NCBI GenBank assembly: GCA_910587505.1
Contig: CAJULD010000014.1
Location: 3,042-67,041 of the forward strand
Origin: an uncultured Oscillospiraceae bacterium
Lineage (GTDB): Bacteria > Bacillota > Clostridia > Oscillospirales > Oscillospiraceae
Direction: 5' to 3'
DNA: 64,000 nt
Under the pieces are notes generated by a model. It did not search any database, was not told the DNA's origin, and worked only from the letters and a program-made list of their open reading frames with translations. Position numbers and translations under genes: made by a program. Below are positions 31,558 through 40,191 of the stretch, one piece after another. The stretch's first letter is position 1. Each line of letters starts with the position of its first letter.

Positions 31558-32529
31558 ATGTACTGGTCTTTGTGGGCGCTGTCCATTGGATTTGGAATCG
31601 ACCTGCTGGTGGGGGACCCCCAGGGGTGGCCCCACCCGGTGGTGGCGATAGGAAAACTGATTTCCACGCTGGAGCGTGGACTGCGGAAGATTTTTCCCGC
31701 CACGCCGGCAGGAGAGCGGATTGCGGGAGGGGTACTGTGGCTTCTGACGGCGTCTGCTTCCGCTGCGGTTCCCGCGCTGGCGCTGTGGGGCTGCCATATG
31801 GTGAGCCCGTGGCTGCGTCTGGCGGTCGAAAGCGTCATGTGCTGGCAGATTCTTGCCATGAAATCGCTGCGGACGGAGAGCATGAAGGTATACGTAGCGC
31901 TTTCCGGCGGAGACGCAGAGGGCGCAAGGCAGGCGGTGAGCATGATCGTGGGCCGGGATACGGCCCGGCTGGACCGGGCCGGAATCGTCAGGGCGGCGGT
32001 GGAGACGGTAGCGGAGAATGCTTCAGACGGTGTGATTGCACCGATGCTGTTTCTGATGCTGGGCGGCGCTCCCCTGGGCTTTTTCTATAAGGCGGTGAAT
32101 ACGATGGATTCCATGCTGGGATATGTGGAACCGCCCTACAGGGACATCGGCCTGATTCCCGCAAGGATGGACGACGTCATGAATTTTCTGCCCGCCCGCC
32201 TTTCGGCGATGCTGATGCTGGCGGCGGGGGGCATGCTGGGGATGGATGTGCGGCAGGGGTGGCGGATCTTCTGGCGGGACCGGTACCGGCACGCCAGTCC
32301 CAATTCGGCCCAGACGGAGTCGGTATGCGCGGGACTTCTGGGACTGCGGCTGGCGGGGGACGCGTGGTATCACGGCGTGCTTCATCGGAAGCCTTATATC
32401 GGCGACCCTGTCCGGGAGGTGGAGCCGGAGGACATCCCGCGCGCCTGCCGGCTGCTGTATGCGGCGTCGTTCCTGTCTCTGGCAGTGTGCCTGACCGCGG
32501 GGACGTTTCTCCGTGCCGCGTTTGCTTGA
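31558..32529 (+). CDS. cbiB: Adenosylcobinamide-phosphate synthase
   Basis: Membrane protein that attaches aminopropanol (phosphate) to adenosylcobyric acid. 323 residues with about five helices. Starts at ATG 31558 behind GGGGGGAGAG. Family features: FGIDLLVGDPQGWPHPVVAIG, ETVAENASDGVIAP, YKAVNTMDSMLGY and PNSAQTES near the C-terminus. It ends the cluster; a strong bidirectional terminator follows. Confidence 0.95.
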   Translation: MYWSLWALSIGFGIDLLVGDPQGWPHPVVAIGKLISTLERGLRKIFPATPAGERIAGGVLWLLTASASAAVPALALWGCHMVSPWLRLAVESVMCWQILAMKSLRTESMKVYVALSGGDAEGARQAVSMIVGRDTARLDRAGIVRAAVETVAENASDGVIAPMLFLMLGGAPLGFFYKAVNTMDSMLGYVEPPYRDIGLIPARMDDVMNFLPARLSAMLMLAAGGMLGMDVRQGWRIFWRDRYRHASPNSAQTESVCAGLLGLRLAGDAWYHGVLHRKPYIGDPVREVEPEDIPRACRLLYAASFLSLAVCLTAGTFLRAAFA

Positions 32530-32687
32530 AAGAAAAAGCAGCAAAAAAACCTCAGGAATTCAAAATTTAACCTTGCAGGAGCTTTCTGCTAATTCAGGGC
32601 TGTTTTCAGGGGCTCCTTCTATATATGACAGACCCATTCGGACGGGCCCTCCGGCATGGCCGGAGCTGTACGGAATCTCTGCACCGG

Positions 32688-32733
32688 AAAAAGGCAGGGA
32701 CGCGAAGCGAAAGCTTCGCGCCCCTGCCTTTTT
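32688..32733. terminator. Bidirectional terminator between cbiB and dacF
   Basis: AAAAAGGCAGGG and CCCTGCCTTTTT arms enclose CGCGAAGC/GCTTCGCG with a GAAA loop, a stem of roughly 20 bp with A/T runs on both sides. It serves two convergent genes and overlaps the first hairpin of the composite repeat. Confidence 0.85.
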
Positions 32734-32818
32734 ATTCATATATCAAAGGCGATTCAGACGAACCCCTTGGTGAAACGGAGTTTCGCCGAAAATGTTTTTC
32801 TTTGTGAACAAAGAAAAA
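32701..32818. repeat. Composite three-hairpin repeat (copy 2)
   Basis: CGCGAAGC/GCTTCGCG (32701-32720, GAAA loop), GGTGAAAC/GTTTCGCC (32769-32787, GGA loop; one G-T wobble), and TTTTTCTTTGT/ACAAAGAAAAA (32795-32818). Same order and words as copy 1 at 26695-26830. Confidence 0.75.
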
Positions 32819-32855
32819 GTGTGTTTACCTGTCCGCTTGTCCGGCGTATGGAAGT

Positions 32856-34280
32856 CTACCGCTTTCTGCCCCGGTATCCTCCGTTTCCGTTGCGTTTTGC
32901 CGGAGGCCGGCGGTTGTACTGCCGGCGGCGGGCCTTGAGGACAACACGGAGGATCAGCGCCAGCGTAACCAGAGCGGCTGCGCTGCCAAGACCGATCCAC
33001 AGCGTGGGCCTGTGGAGGAACTCAATGAGGTCGCGCCGGAAAACCAGAAGCCGGGAGAGGGAAACGTCCTCGTCGGCCAGAAGATCCACGGTGGCATAGA
33101 CCGTGTCCCCGGTTTGCAGCGTGATCTGTCCCATGATCTGCCCCTTTTCCACAGGGGCTTCCACGCTTTTTGCAGTGTATGTAATGTTCCGGTCTACGTC
33201 GCTTATTGGATCGAGCTCTTTGGGCAGCAGGCGCTCCACCTCCTGGGCGGGGTGGACCTTCACGGTGTTCTGCTGCTGGGACAGCTCCACGCCCACTTCT
33301 CCCACCAGCTCGTCGGCAGCCAGAAGGATTTTCCGTTCAAACTGGTCAAATCCATAGTCGAACAGCCTGGCCGTTTCCGTAAAGCTCTTGGTGAGCGTCA
33401 GATCGTCGATCTTGATCCGCTCCGCTCCCAGCACCACGCTCAGCAGACTGCGGTCCCCGCGGGTGGCGGAGGCAACCAGACAGTATCCTGCGGCGCTGGT
33501 GGAGCCGGTTTTGATGCCCTCGGCGCCCTGGTAAAGGTAGTAGCTGGTCTTGTAGCTGGAGATGAGGTAGTTGGTGGTGTACAGGGGACGGGGCTCGGAG
33601 AGATTGGTGGCAGGCACCTCGTGATAGATGGTGCCCACCAGGGGCATGAAGTCGGGATAGGTGCGGGCCTCCTGGGTAATCAGCCAGAGGTCCCACGCGG
33701 TGGTGTAGTGGTTGGCGTCGGGCAGGCCGTTGGTGTTGCAGAAATGGGAGTCCTCACAGCCCAGGGCCTGGGCCTTCTGGTTCATCCGCTCCACAAAGGC
33801 GGTGATGGAGCCGTCGATGGCCTCCGCCAGAATGTTGCACCCCTCGTTGGCGGAGGAGAGCATGATGCAGTAGAGCAGCTCCTCTACCGTCAGCTCCTCC
33901 CCTGGCTGGATGCCGACGTTGCTGCCGTCCGGCGGAACAGCGGAGATGGCGGTCTCCGAAGCGGTCAGGACGGTGCCCATGGTCAGCTTGCCATCGTCAA
34001 TTGCTTCCAGCACCAGCAGGCAGGTGAGGATTTTTGTCACGCTGGCGGGATAGAGCCGTTCGTGGGCGTCCTGCTCGTAGAGCACCTCCTCCGTGTCCGG
34101 ATCGATGAGCAGCGCGGCCCTGGCCTCCACGCGGAATATCCCGTCGTCTTCGACTTCCGGCTCTTCCGCCGGGATCTCCGGTTCGGTGGCAGGCTCCTGA
34201 CCGGCGGCCAGAGCGGGCGCAGAGAGGGACAGAAGGATGAGCAGACTAAAAAAAAGAGCGTAAAAGCGGCGAATTTTCAT
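32856..34280 (-). CDS. dacF: D-alanyl-D-alanine carboxypeptidase (DacF-like)
   Basis: Serine DD-carboxypeptidase (low-mass PBP) that trims peptidoglycan pentapeptides outside the membrane. 474 residues: signal peptide 1-26 (FSLLILLSLSAPALAA), catalytic domain with SVTK at 80-83, SAN at 143-145 and KTG at 257-259, a PBP5-like C-terminal beta domain, then a C-terminal membrane helix (about 432-455) and a very basic tail. The tail helix is a true transmembrane segment, unlike the amphipathic anchor of E. coli PBP5. Its own promoter lies at 34358-34386. Confidence 0.95.
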   Translation of the reverse strand: MKIRRFYALFFSLLILLSLSAPALAAGQEPATEPEIPAEEPEVEDDGIFRVEARAALLIDPDTEEVLYEQDAHERLYPASVTKILTCLLVLEAIDDGKLTMGTVLTASETAISAVPPDGSNVGIQPGEELTVEELLYCIMLSSANEGCNILAEAIDGSITAFVERMNQKAQALGCEDSHFCNTNGLPDANHYTTAWDLWLITQEARTYPDFMPLVGTIYHEVPATNLSEPRPLYTTNYLISSYKTSYYLYQGAEGIKTGSTSAAGYCLVASATRGDRSLLSVVLGAERIKIDDLTLTKSFTETARLFDYGFDQFERKILLAADELVGEVGVELSQQQNTVKVHPAQEVERLLPKELDPISDVDRNITYTAKSVEAPVEKGQIMGQITLQTGDTVYATVDLLADEDVSLSRLLVFRRDLIEFLHRPTLWIGLGSAAALVTLALILRVVLKARRRQYNRRPPAKRNGNGGYRGRKR

Positions 34281-34357
34281 ATCATTCTCTCCAGGAATAT
34301 GGTATACTGATCGAAAGGGACAAGGGGAACGCTTTCTTCGGCGGGTTCTTTTCTGCC

Positions 34358-34386
34358 ATTATAGCAAAGAAGCGGGGGAAGTTCAA
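34358..34386 (-). promoter_or_regulatory. Promoter for dacF
   Basis: Read on the minus strand: TTGAAC, 17 bases, TATAAT, with TGC before the -10 box. Near consensus; about 78 bases upstream of the dacF ATG. Confidence 0.8.
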
Positions 34387-34449
34387 CCCGGAAAGCGCCC
34401 TGCATTTTGGAAAAATACGGAGTATGCGGAAAGAGGAGGACCCCGTCCT

Positions 34450-35124
34450 ATGAAAATATTGGTAGTTGACGACGAAAAGCTGCTGGTGAAGGGGATCAAG
34501 TTCAATCTGGAAAACGAGGGATACCAGGTGGAGTGCGCCTATGACGGCGCGGCGGCGGTGGAGCTGGCCCGGACGGGGGGCTTCGATCTGATTATTCTGG
34601 ATCTGATGATGCCGGAAATCGACGGGCTGGAGGCGTGTATGCGCATCCGGGAGTTTTCCAACGTACCCATCATCATGCTTACCGCCCGCAGCGAGGATAC
34701 GGATAAGATTATTGGCTTTGAGTGTGGCGCGGACGACTACATCACCAAGCCCTTCAATATTCTGGAGCTGAAGGCCCGCATCCGGGCCATGCTCCGCCGG
34801 GCCTCCGGCGGCGCTCAGGGGAAAAGTCAGATCACCGTGGGCGACCTGACTCTGGACACAGAGCAGCGGGTTGCGGTCCGGGACGGAGAGATAGTGGAGC
34901 TGACGGCCAAGGAGTATGACCTGATCGAGCTGCTGATGAAAAACCCCCGGCGGGTGTACAGCCGGGAGAATCTGATGAACGTGGTGTGGGGCTACAGCTA
35001 CGCCGGGGATTACCGGACGGTGGACGTGCATATCCGCCGTCTGCGGGAAAAACTGGAGCGCCAGCCGGCGGAGCCGGACCATATCATGACAAAGTGGGGA
35101 GTGGGGTACTATTTTAAGGGGTAG
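34450..35124 (+). CDS. OmpR/PhoB-family response regulator
   Basis: A 224-residue regulator with receiver Asp in LIILDLMMPEIDGLEA, Lys in YITKPFNILEL and a winged helix C-terminus (LTAKEYDLIELLMKNPRRVY, VWGYSYAGDYRTVDVHIRRL). It resembles WalR/PhoP-type regulators of cell-envelope functions. It lies divergent from dacF and directly before the kinase and a GerMN lipoprotein, so it likely controls envelope or sporulation-related genes (inference). Confidence 0.92.
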   Translation: MKILVVDDEKLLVKGIKFNLENEGYQVECAYDGAAAVELARTGGFDLIILDLMMPEIDGLEACMRIREFSNVPIIMLTARSEDTDKIIGFECGADDYITKPFNILELKARIRAMLRRASGGAQGKSQITVGDLTLDTEQRVAVRDGEIVELTAKEYDLIELLMKNPRRVYSRENLMNVVWGYSYAGDYRTVDVHIRRLREKLERQPAEPDHIMTKWGVGYYFKG

Positions 35125-35164
35125 AATCTCGCTGCAGCTGAAAATCAGCGCCAGCTATCTGGCG

Positions 35165-36529
35165 ATGCTGCTGGCGGTGATGGTGCTGATGAACACCTAC
35201 CCGCTGCTGGTCAGTCAGGATCTGGTATTCCAGTCCAAGCGAAACACCCTCCTCAGCGGCGCGGCGGCGCTGAATACCGCCATGTCCGGTCTGGACGAGC
35301 TGACGGAGGAAAACGTGCGGCAGGCGCTGGCGGGGGTGGATCTGGCGGGCATCTCCCGGGCCATTGTGACCGACCCCTACGGGAAGGTACTCTACGATAC
35401 CCGGGAGGTGGGCAACGCCTCCGGTCGCTATGTGTTCTATAACGACCTGGTGGAAGCGCTGCGGGGAAACCTGTATATGTACAGCGTCTATAAGGAGGGG
35501 GCTTTTCACTCCTCCGCCGCCCAGCCGGTGCTCTACCGAAACCAGATCATCGGCGGCATTTACGTATACGAGTATGACACCCAGCAGGCCTCGCTGCTGG
35601 AAAACCTCAGCAGTACGCTGCTGAGCATTTCCATTGGCATTGCGGCCCTTGTGGTTATGCTCAGCATGCTCTTCTCCCGGCAGCTGACCCGCCGGCTGGG
35701 CAGCCTTCAGACCGCTATCCGCTGCGTGCGGGAGGGGGCCTATAACCAGCGGGCCATCCTCTCCGGCCACGACGAGTTCACCCAGATCGCGGAGGAGTTC
35801 AACGAGCTGGTGGACCGGCTTCAGGAGACGGAAAGCGCCCGGCGGCAGTTTGTATCCGACGCCTCTCATGAGCTGAAGACGCCTCTGGCCGCCATCCGGC
35901 TGCTGACGGACTCCATTTTGCAGAATGAGAACATGGACAACGCTACCGCCCGGGAATTTGTCAGCGACATCGGACAGGAGGCGGAGCGGCTCAGCCGGAT
36001 TACTGAGGACCTGCTGCGGCTGACGCGTCTGGACAGCGGTGTGGCGGAGGCGGTGCACCCGGTGGAGGTGGCTCCCGTGCTGGAGCGGGTGGCGCGGATG
36101 CTGCGGCCCGTGGCGGAGGAGAAGGGAGTGGAGCTGCTGATCGTCAGCCTGTCCGGCGCATCGGTGGTGGCATCGGAGGGCGAGCTGCACCAGATCCTTT
36201 ACAATCTGGCTGAAAATGCCATCAAATATAATCGCCGGGGCGGCTACGTCCGGGTGAAGGCCGAGCCGGGGGAGGAGACCACGGTCATCACTGTGGAGGA
36301 CAACGGCATCGGTATTCCTCCGGGGGAGCTGTCCAATGTGTTCAAGCGGTTTTACCGGGTGGACAAGGCCCGCTCCCGGGCGGCGGGCGGCACCGGTCTG
36401 GGTCTGAGCATTGTCAGCGACACGGTCAGCCGCCGGGGCGGAGCCATCCGGGCGGAGAACGTGGAGGGCGGCGGCACCCGGTTTGTTGTGACGCTGCCCA
36501 GCCTGGAAGGAGGGGAGGAGACTTCGTGA
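35165..36529 (+). CDS. Sensor histidine kinase with extracellular domain
   Basis: Membrane kinase paired with the preceding regulator. The helix near the N-terminus and TM2 (about 155-177, ISIGIAALVVMLSMLF) flank a sensor domain of about 125 residues, then HAMP, H-box DASHELKTPLAAI, N-box NLAENAIKYN and G-box DNGIGI plus GTGLGLSIV. 454 residues from the ATG at 35165. That ATG lacks a ribosome-binding site; in-frame codons extend upstream to 35090 and would complete the first helix, so the real start may be a rare codon near 35126-35132 behind AAGGGG. Confidence 0.9.
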   Translation: MLLAVMVLMNTYPLLVSQDLVFQSKRNTLLSGAAALNTAMSGLDELTEENVRQALAGVDLAGISRAIVTDPYGKVLYDTREVGNASGRYVFYNDLVEALRGNLYMYSVYKEGAFHSSAAQPVLYRNQIIGGIYVYEYDTQQASLLENLSSTLLSISIGIAALVVMLSMLFSRQLTRRLGSLQTAIRCVREGAYNQRAILSGHDEFTQIAEEFNELVDRLQETESARRQFVSDASHELKTPLAAIRLLTDSILQNENMDNATAREFVSDIGQEAERLSRITEDLLRLTRLDSGVAEAVHPVEVAPVLERVARMLRPVAEEKGVELLIVSLSGASVVASEGELHQILYNLAENAIKYNRRGGYVRVKAEPGEETTVITVEDNGIGIPPGELSNVFKRFYRVDKARSRAAGGTGLGLSIVSDTVSRRGGAIRAENVEGGGTRFVVTLPSLEGGEETS

Positions 36530-37428
36530 GACGATGTATGATCTGCGTCCTGGCGGCGCTGCTGCTGGCAGCCTGCGCCGCGCCGGCAGAGTCGGAGAGT
36601 CAGACGGAAGGGGCGGTCATCTACTATCTGGCGCCGGAAGAGGAGGCGCGGGGCGGGGACCGCATCCGTTCCACCCGGGAGCGCCTGCCGGAAACAAAGA
36701 GCGACCGGGAGGAGGCCGCCGCCGTGGTGGAGCGACTGCTGGCGGGCTCCTCCGACGGGGTGCTGGAGAGCCCGCTGCCGGAGGGGGTGGAGCTGCTGGG
36801 ACTGGAGCTGCGGGACAGGACGGCCTATGTGGACCTCAGCGACGGGTTTCGGGAGCTGTCCGGCGTGGAGCTGTCCCTGGCGGACTACTGCCTGACGCTG
36901 TCACTGACGGCGCTGGACAGCGTGCGGTCGGTGGTGCTGACTGCGCAGGGGCGGTCGGTGGGCCAGCAGCCCAAACAGGTGTTTTATGAGCGGGACGTAC
37001 TGCTGTCCGACATGGGCGACGTTTTGCAGACGGTAGAGGTCAGTCTGTATTTTCTGACCGCCGGCGGCGCGCTGGCGCCGGAGAGGCGGACGCTGTCGCT
37101 GTACGAGGGGCAGACGCTGGCGGAAAGTCTGGTGGCGGCCCTGCTGGAGGGGCCGTTGGACCGGGAGCTTCAGCGTGCCATCCCTGAGGGATTTGCTGTC
37201 AACTACGTCCGCGTGGACAACGGAATCTGTTATGTCAGCCTCCCGGCTGCGGCGCTGGACCTTCTTCCGGAGGAGGAGCAGATGCAGCGGATGGTCCTCT
37301 GGTCCCTGGCGGATTCCCTTTATTCCATAGAGTCCATTGAAGAGATCCGGCTTCTGGCCGACGGGGAGGAGCTGGAGTATTTTGGCCGTATTCCGGTGGA
37401 GAGCATTTCAGTAAGACCTCAGGGGTGA
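36526..37428 (+). CDS. GerMN-domain lipoprotein
   Basis: A 300-residue exported lipoprotein. Lipobox LLLAAC near residue 16 in the signal peptide; the mature protein holds two GerMN domains (about residues 60-165 and 175-295, with YVDLSDGFREL, LTLSLTALDSV, then CYVSLPAAAL and LADSLYSIESI). In Bacillus GerM is a sporulation and germination protein; in other firmicutes such genes lie beside two-component systems (LpqB-like layout). Starts with GTG overlapping the kinase stop (GTGA). It may tune kinase signalling (inference). Confidence 0.88.
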   Translation: MRRCMICVLAALLLAACAAPAESESQTEGAVIYYLAPEEEARGGDRIRSTRERLPETKSDREEAAAVVERLLAGSSDGVLESPLPEGVELLGLELRDRTAYVDLSDGFRELSGVELSLADYCLTLSLTALDSVRSVVLTAQGRSVGQQPKQVFYERDVLLSDMGDVLQTVEVSLYFLTAGGALAPERRTLSLYEGQTLAESLVAALLEGPLDRELQRAIPEGFAVNYVRVDNGICYVSLPAAALDLLPEEEQMQRMVLWSLADSLYSIESIEEIRLLADGEELEYFGRIPVESISVRPQG

Positions 37429-37494
37429 TATCTGATGCCCTGGACCTTGCTTGATAAACAGCGAAATGCCCGGAGAATATCATAACATCCGTCG

Positions 37495-37534
37495 CCCCTT
37501 CCGCATATACTGTGCGGAAGGGGTGATCTTTTTG
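37495..37534 (+). promoter_or_regulatory. Hairpin that contains the ribosome-binding site of the next gene
   Basis: CCCCTTCCGCA (37495-37505) and TGCGGAAGGGG (37513-37523) pair perfectly over 11 bp with a 7-base loop. The right arm holds the AAGGGG ribosome-binding site of the amidase gene, and TGATCTTTTTG follows with the TTG start at 37532. It could act as the upstream operon's terminator, as a translation block, or both. Confidence 0.6.
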
Positions 37535-38053
37535 GATGAACTGAGTCTGTTGCCCTATGACCGAATCGCCGCGGTCCGGTACGCACAGAAATGGGCCTAT
37601 GGCAGGAATCCGGCTTTTTACGATTATGAGAAAATTGGCGGAGACTGCACCAATTTTGCCTCCCAATGCGTCTACGCCGGCAGCGGCGTCATGAATTATA
37701 CCAGGGATACCGGATGGTACTACATTGACGCCAATAATAAAGCCCCCGCCTGGACGGGGGTACAGTATTTTTATAACTTCATGACCAGAAGGGAAGAGAC
37801 GGTCGGTCCGGTGGCGAGGGATGCAACCATCAGCCAGTTGGAACCGGGCGACGTCATTCAATTGTCCTTTGACGGAGAAAACTGGAACCATTCGCCCGTG
37901 GTCGTTCGCCTGCTCCGCACTCCGGCTCTGCGGCCGGCGGACGTGCTGATTGCCGCCCACAGCTATGATTCCGACAACCGGCCGCTGAGCAGCTATGACT
38001 ACCAGGCGATCCGCTTTCTCCATTTTACCGGCGTAAGGAAAGCGCCGCGGTGA
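37532..38053 (+). CDS. Amidase_6-like cysteine-hydrolase protein
   Basis: A 173-residue protein from TTG at 37532 (AAGGGG upstream). It matches the putative amidase (Amidase_6) pattern: DRIAAVRYAQKWAYGRNPAF, then the signature GGDCTNFASQC with catalytic Cys, and a C-terminal LIAAHSYDSDNRPLSSY (His). No signal peptide is seen in this reading, and a longer frame from 37451 also lacks one. This is odd because many relatives are spore or wall hydrolases; it may act inside the forespore or mother cell. Substrate unknown. Confidence 0.75.
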   Translation: MDELSLLPYDRIAAVRYAQKWAYGRNPAFYDYEKIGGDCTNFASQCVYAGSGVMNYTRDTGWYYIDANNKAPAWTGVQYFYNFMTRREETVGPVARDATISQLEPGDVIQLSFDGENWNHSPVVVRLLRTPALRPADVLIAAHSYDSDNRPLSSYDYQAIRFLHFTGVRKAPR

Positions 38054-38180
38054 GGGTGGAATGCTTTTTCCGGAAAAAGTGACAAAATGATCTCCAAACC
38101 ATTGCAATTCCGGGCTTTCCACACGAAAACGGTATTGCGTTTCAGACAGGGCCCAATCGGGAAACAGTATAAAATTTATC

Positions 38181-38239
38181 TTGCGCCCCAGGGCGCAGTA
38201 TGCTATAGTCAAACAGGCAGTCGGCATAAACCGGCTGCC
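38181..38239 (+). promoter_or_regulatory. Promoter and leader hairpin before nucleotidyltransferase gene
   Basis: TTGCGC (38181-38186), 17 bases, TATAGT (38204-38209) with TGC before it. A hairpin GGCAG-t-CGG/CCG-g-CTGCC (38216-38239) lies at the very start of the predicted transcript. The 200-base stretch 38054-38268 also has the palindrome CTTTTTCCGGAAAAAG at 38064-38079. Confidence 0.55.
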
Positions 38240-38268
38240 TGTATTAGATGAAGCAGGGGGGACTGGTT

Positions 38269-39102
38269 ATGGAACAGAAGATACAGGCTCTGGTTGAGCT
38301 GCTGAAGGATACGGTGGAGGGAAAATGTGCCATTGCGCTGGCAGGAGCCCACGCGAAGGGCGCTGCGGATGCAGCCTCGGATATCGACTTATACATCTTC
38401 GCGGAGCGGGAAAAGCCCTTTGCCCAGCGCCAGGCGCTGATCCGCAGCGCAGCGGATCAGGGAACCACGCCGTGGGTCGATTCGACCTTTGACGCCGCGC
38501 CCTGGGGCGGCGGAATGGATTTCATCTACCAGGGGACGCCGGTGGAAGTTGTGGGCCGGACGCTGGCCAGGGTGGATCAGGTGGTGAGAGATTGTCTGGA
38601 GGGGAGATTCGAGATCATTCCCGCCACCTGGACCTCCAACGGATATTATACCTTCATCTACCTGAGCGAGCTGAGCTTTATCCGGCCTGTCTGGGACCCG
38701 GATGGGATTCTGGCGGCCTTCCGGCAGAAGGCGGCCGTCTACCCGGAACCGCTCCGCCGGGCGATTATTGAGACATTTATGGGACGCGCCGGGACCTGGA
38801 TGGGGAATTTCCACTACGAGAGCGCCGTAAGCAGGGGAGACGTCCTCTTTACCGCACCCATTGTGCTCCATACGGTAATGGACATGGTGCAGGTGGTTTT
38901 CGCCCTCAACCGCGCCTATTTCACTGGAGACAAGAAGCTGGAGGCGGCTCTGGCCCAATTGCCCTGCTGTCCGGAGGCCCTTCGGCCGGAACGGATTGAC
39001 ATGCTTCTGACCGCTTCCAGAGATCCGCGGCAGCTGACCTTGCAGCAGCATCTGCTGCAAGGGACGTGGGAGGAGCTGAACCGGCGGATACAGGCGGAGT
39101 GA
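38269..39102 (+). CDS. Nucleotidyltransferase-fold protein
   Basis: A 277-residue protein with an N-terminal minimal nucleotidyltransferase domain: GAHAKGAADAASDIDLYIF (the G-S/A-x8-D-x-D motif, with Asp-Ile-Asp metal ligands), then a long helical C-terminal region (about 170-277). Such proteins resemble aminoglycoside adenylyltransferases or DUF4037 proteins; the true substrate is unknown. The usual Gly-Ser is Gly-Ala-His here, which could alter activity. GGGGG precedes the ATG. Confidence 0.78.
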   Translation: MEQKIQALVELLKDTVEGKCAIALAGAHAKGAADAASDIDLYIFAEREKPFAQRQALIRSAADQGTTPWVDSTFDAAPWGGGMDFIYQGTPVEVVGRTLARVDQVVRDCLEGRFEIIPATWTSNGYYTFIYLSELSFIRPVWDPDGILAAFRQKAAVYPEPLRRAIIETFMGRAGTWMGNFHYESAVSRGDVLFTAPIVLHTVMDMVQVVFALNRAYFTGDKKLEAALAQLPCCPEALRPERIDMLLTASRDPRQLTLQQHLLQGTWEELNRRIQAE

Positions 39103-40191
39103 TTATTCCCCGCGGTCCTTCGGCGGCTTAATGCGCCCCAGCGGATTGGCCCGAGCCGCCACCCGCAGCGCCTCATTATCAATATGCGTATAGATTTCGG
39201 TGGTGTTCAGATGTTCATGTCCCAGGACCTCCTGCACGGCCTTCACATCCACGCCGTTTTGCAGCATCAGCGTGGCAGCCGTATGGCGGAGTTTGTGGGA
39301 GGAATACTGGCTGCTGTCCAATCCGGCTTGGGACAAGTGCCTTTTGACCAGCGCGTGGACGTTGGAGCGGCTGATCCGCTGATTGCGGGAGGAGAGAAAC
39401 AGGGCGTTCTGATCCCTGCCGGAGATGGGCCGCCGGACCGCCAGATAGCGGTCCAGAGCCGCCTTGCAGGCGTCGTTGAGATAGACGATCCGGACCTTGT
39501 TGCCTTTGCCCAGGACCCGCAGGGCGTCTCCCTGAATGTCGGTGATATTCAGACCAATCAGCTCAGAGATTCGCAGGCCGCAGTTCAGGAAGATCGTCAG
39601 GATACAGTAATCCCGTTCCTTGTTTCCGCCGTCCACGTTTTCCAGCAGCTCCATGCTTTCATCCAGCGTCAGGTATTTGGGCAGCGTTTTTTTCAGCTTG
39701 GGGGAGTCCAGCTCCCTGATGGGATTTTCCTCCAGCAAATGGGCCTTCTGTGTCAAATAGTTAAAAAAAGAGCGCAGCGTGGCGACTTTCCGGGCGCGGG
39801 TGGAGGCGTTCAGACCGTAGCCGGTTTTGTCGCTGTTGGGCTGCCGGGCGCGGTCACGGCTGAGGTAAGACAGATATCCGTAGATGTCGGTCAGCGTGAT
39901 CGTGCGAATAAAGTCGATGTCCACATCCATGATGGAAATCCCGTCCAGGGGCTGGGACAAGCGGCTGCGGCTTTTTTTCATGTAGCGGAAGAAATTCCTG
40001 AGATCCAGAAAATACTCGTCCACGGTTTTCTGAGAATGGGCTTTGATGGTTTCATGATAGGATAAAAAGTCGCAGAGAATCTGCGGCGCTTCTTCACGGT
40101 AATTGGCCACTGACGCCGGTCGGTCAGGTCTGACGGCAGATGAAGAGGCGTTTGCCTCCACTCGATTGAACAAAATTTTTATTTTGTTCAA
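39103..40191 (-). CDS. xerC: Tyrosine recombinase (Xer-type)
   Basis: Site-specific recombinase of 362 residues, longer than usual Xer proteins by about 60 at the N-terminus. SAM-like core-binding domain near 35-150. Catalytic set in order: Arg207 (GLRISEL), Lys229, His299 and Arg302 (HKLRHTAA), His325 (LGHEHLNTTEIYTHI) and nucleophile Tyr334. Likely resolves chromosome dimers; an integrase role is less likely since it is not beside a phage end. The TTG start sits in a perfect palindrome; a structured element lies upstream. The name xerC is a family label. Confidence 0.88.
   Translation of the reverse strand: MNKIKILFNRVEANASSSAVRPDRPASVANYREEAPQILCDFLSYHETIKAHSQKTVDEYFLDLRNFFRYMKKSRSRLSQPLDGISIMDVDIDFIRTITLTDIYGYLSYLSRDRARQPNSDKTGYGLNASTRARKVATLRSFFNYLTQKAHLLEENPIRELDSPKLKKTLPKYLTLDESMELLENVDGGNKERDYCILTIFLNCGLRISELIGLNITDIQGDALRVLGKGNKVRIVYLNDACKAALDRYLAVRRPISGRDQNALFLSSRNQRISRSNVHALVKRHLSQAGLDSSQYSSHKLRHTAATLMLQNGVDVKAVQEVLGHEHLNTTEIYTHIDNEALRVAARANPLGRIKPPKDRGE

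Noticed and set aside
39103..40191. Recombinase as the integrase of the accessory block at 1-5220
   Set aside because: It lies 34 kb away among chromosomal genes and no attachment repeats link the two; a Xer role is simpler.
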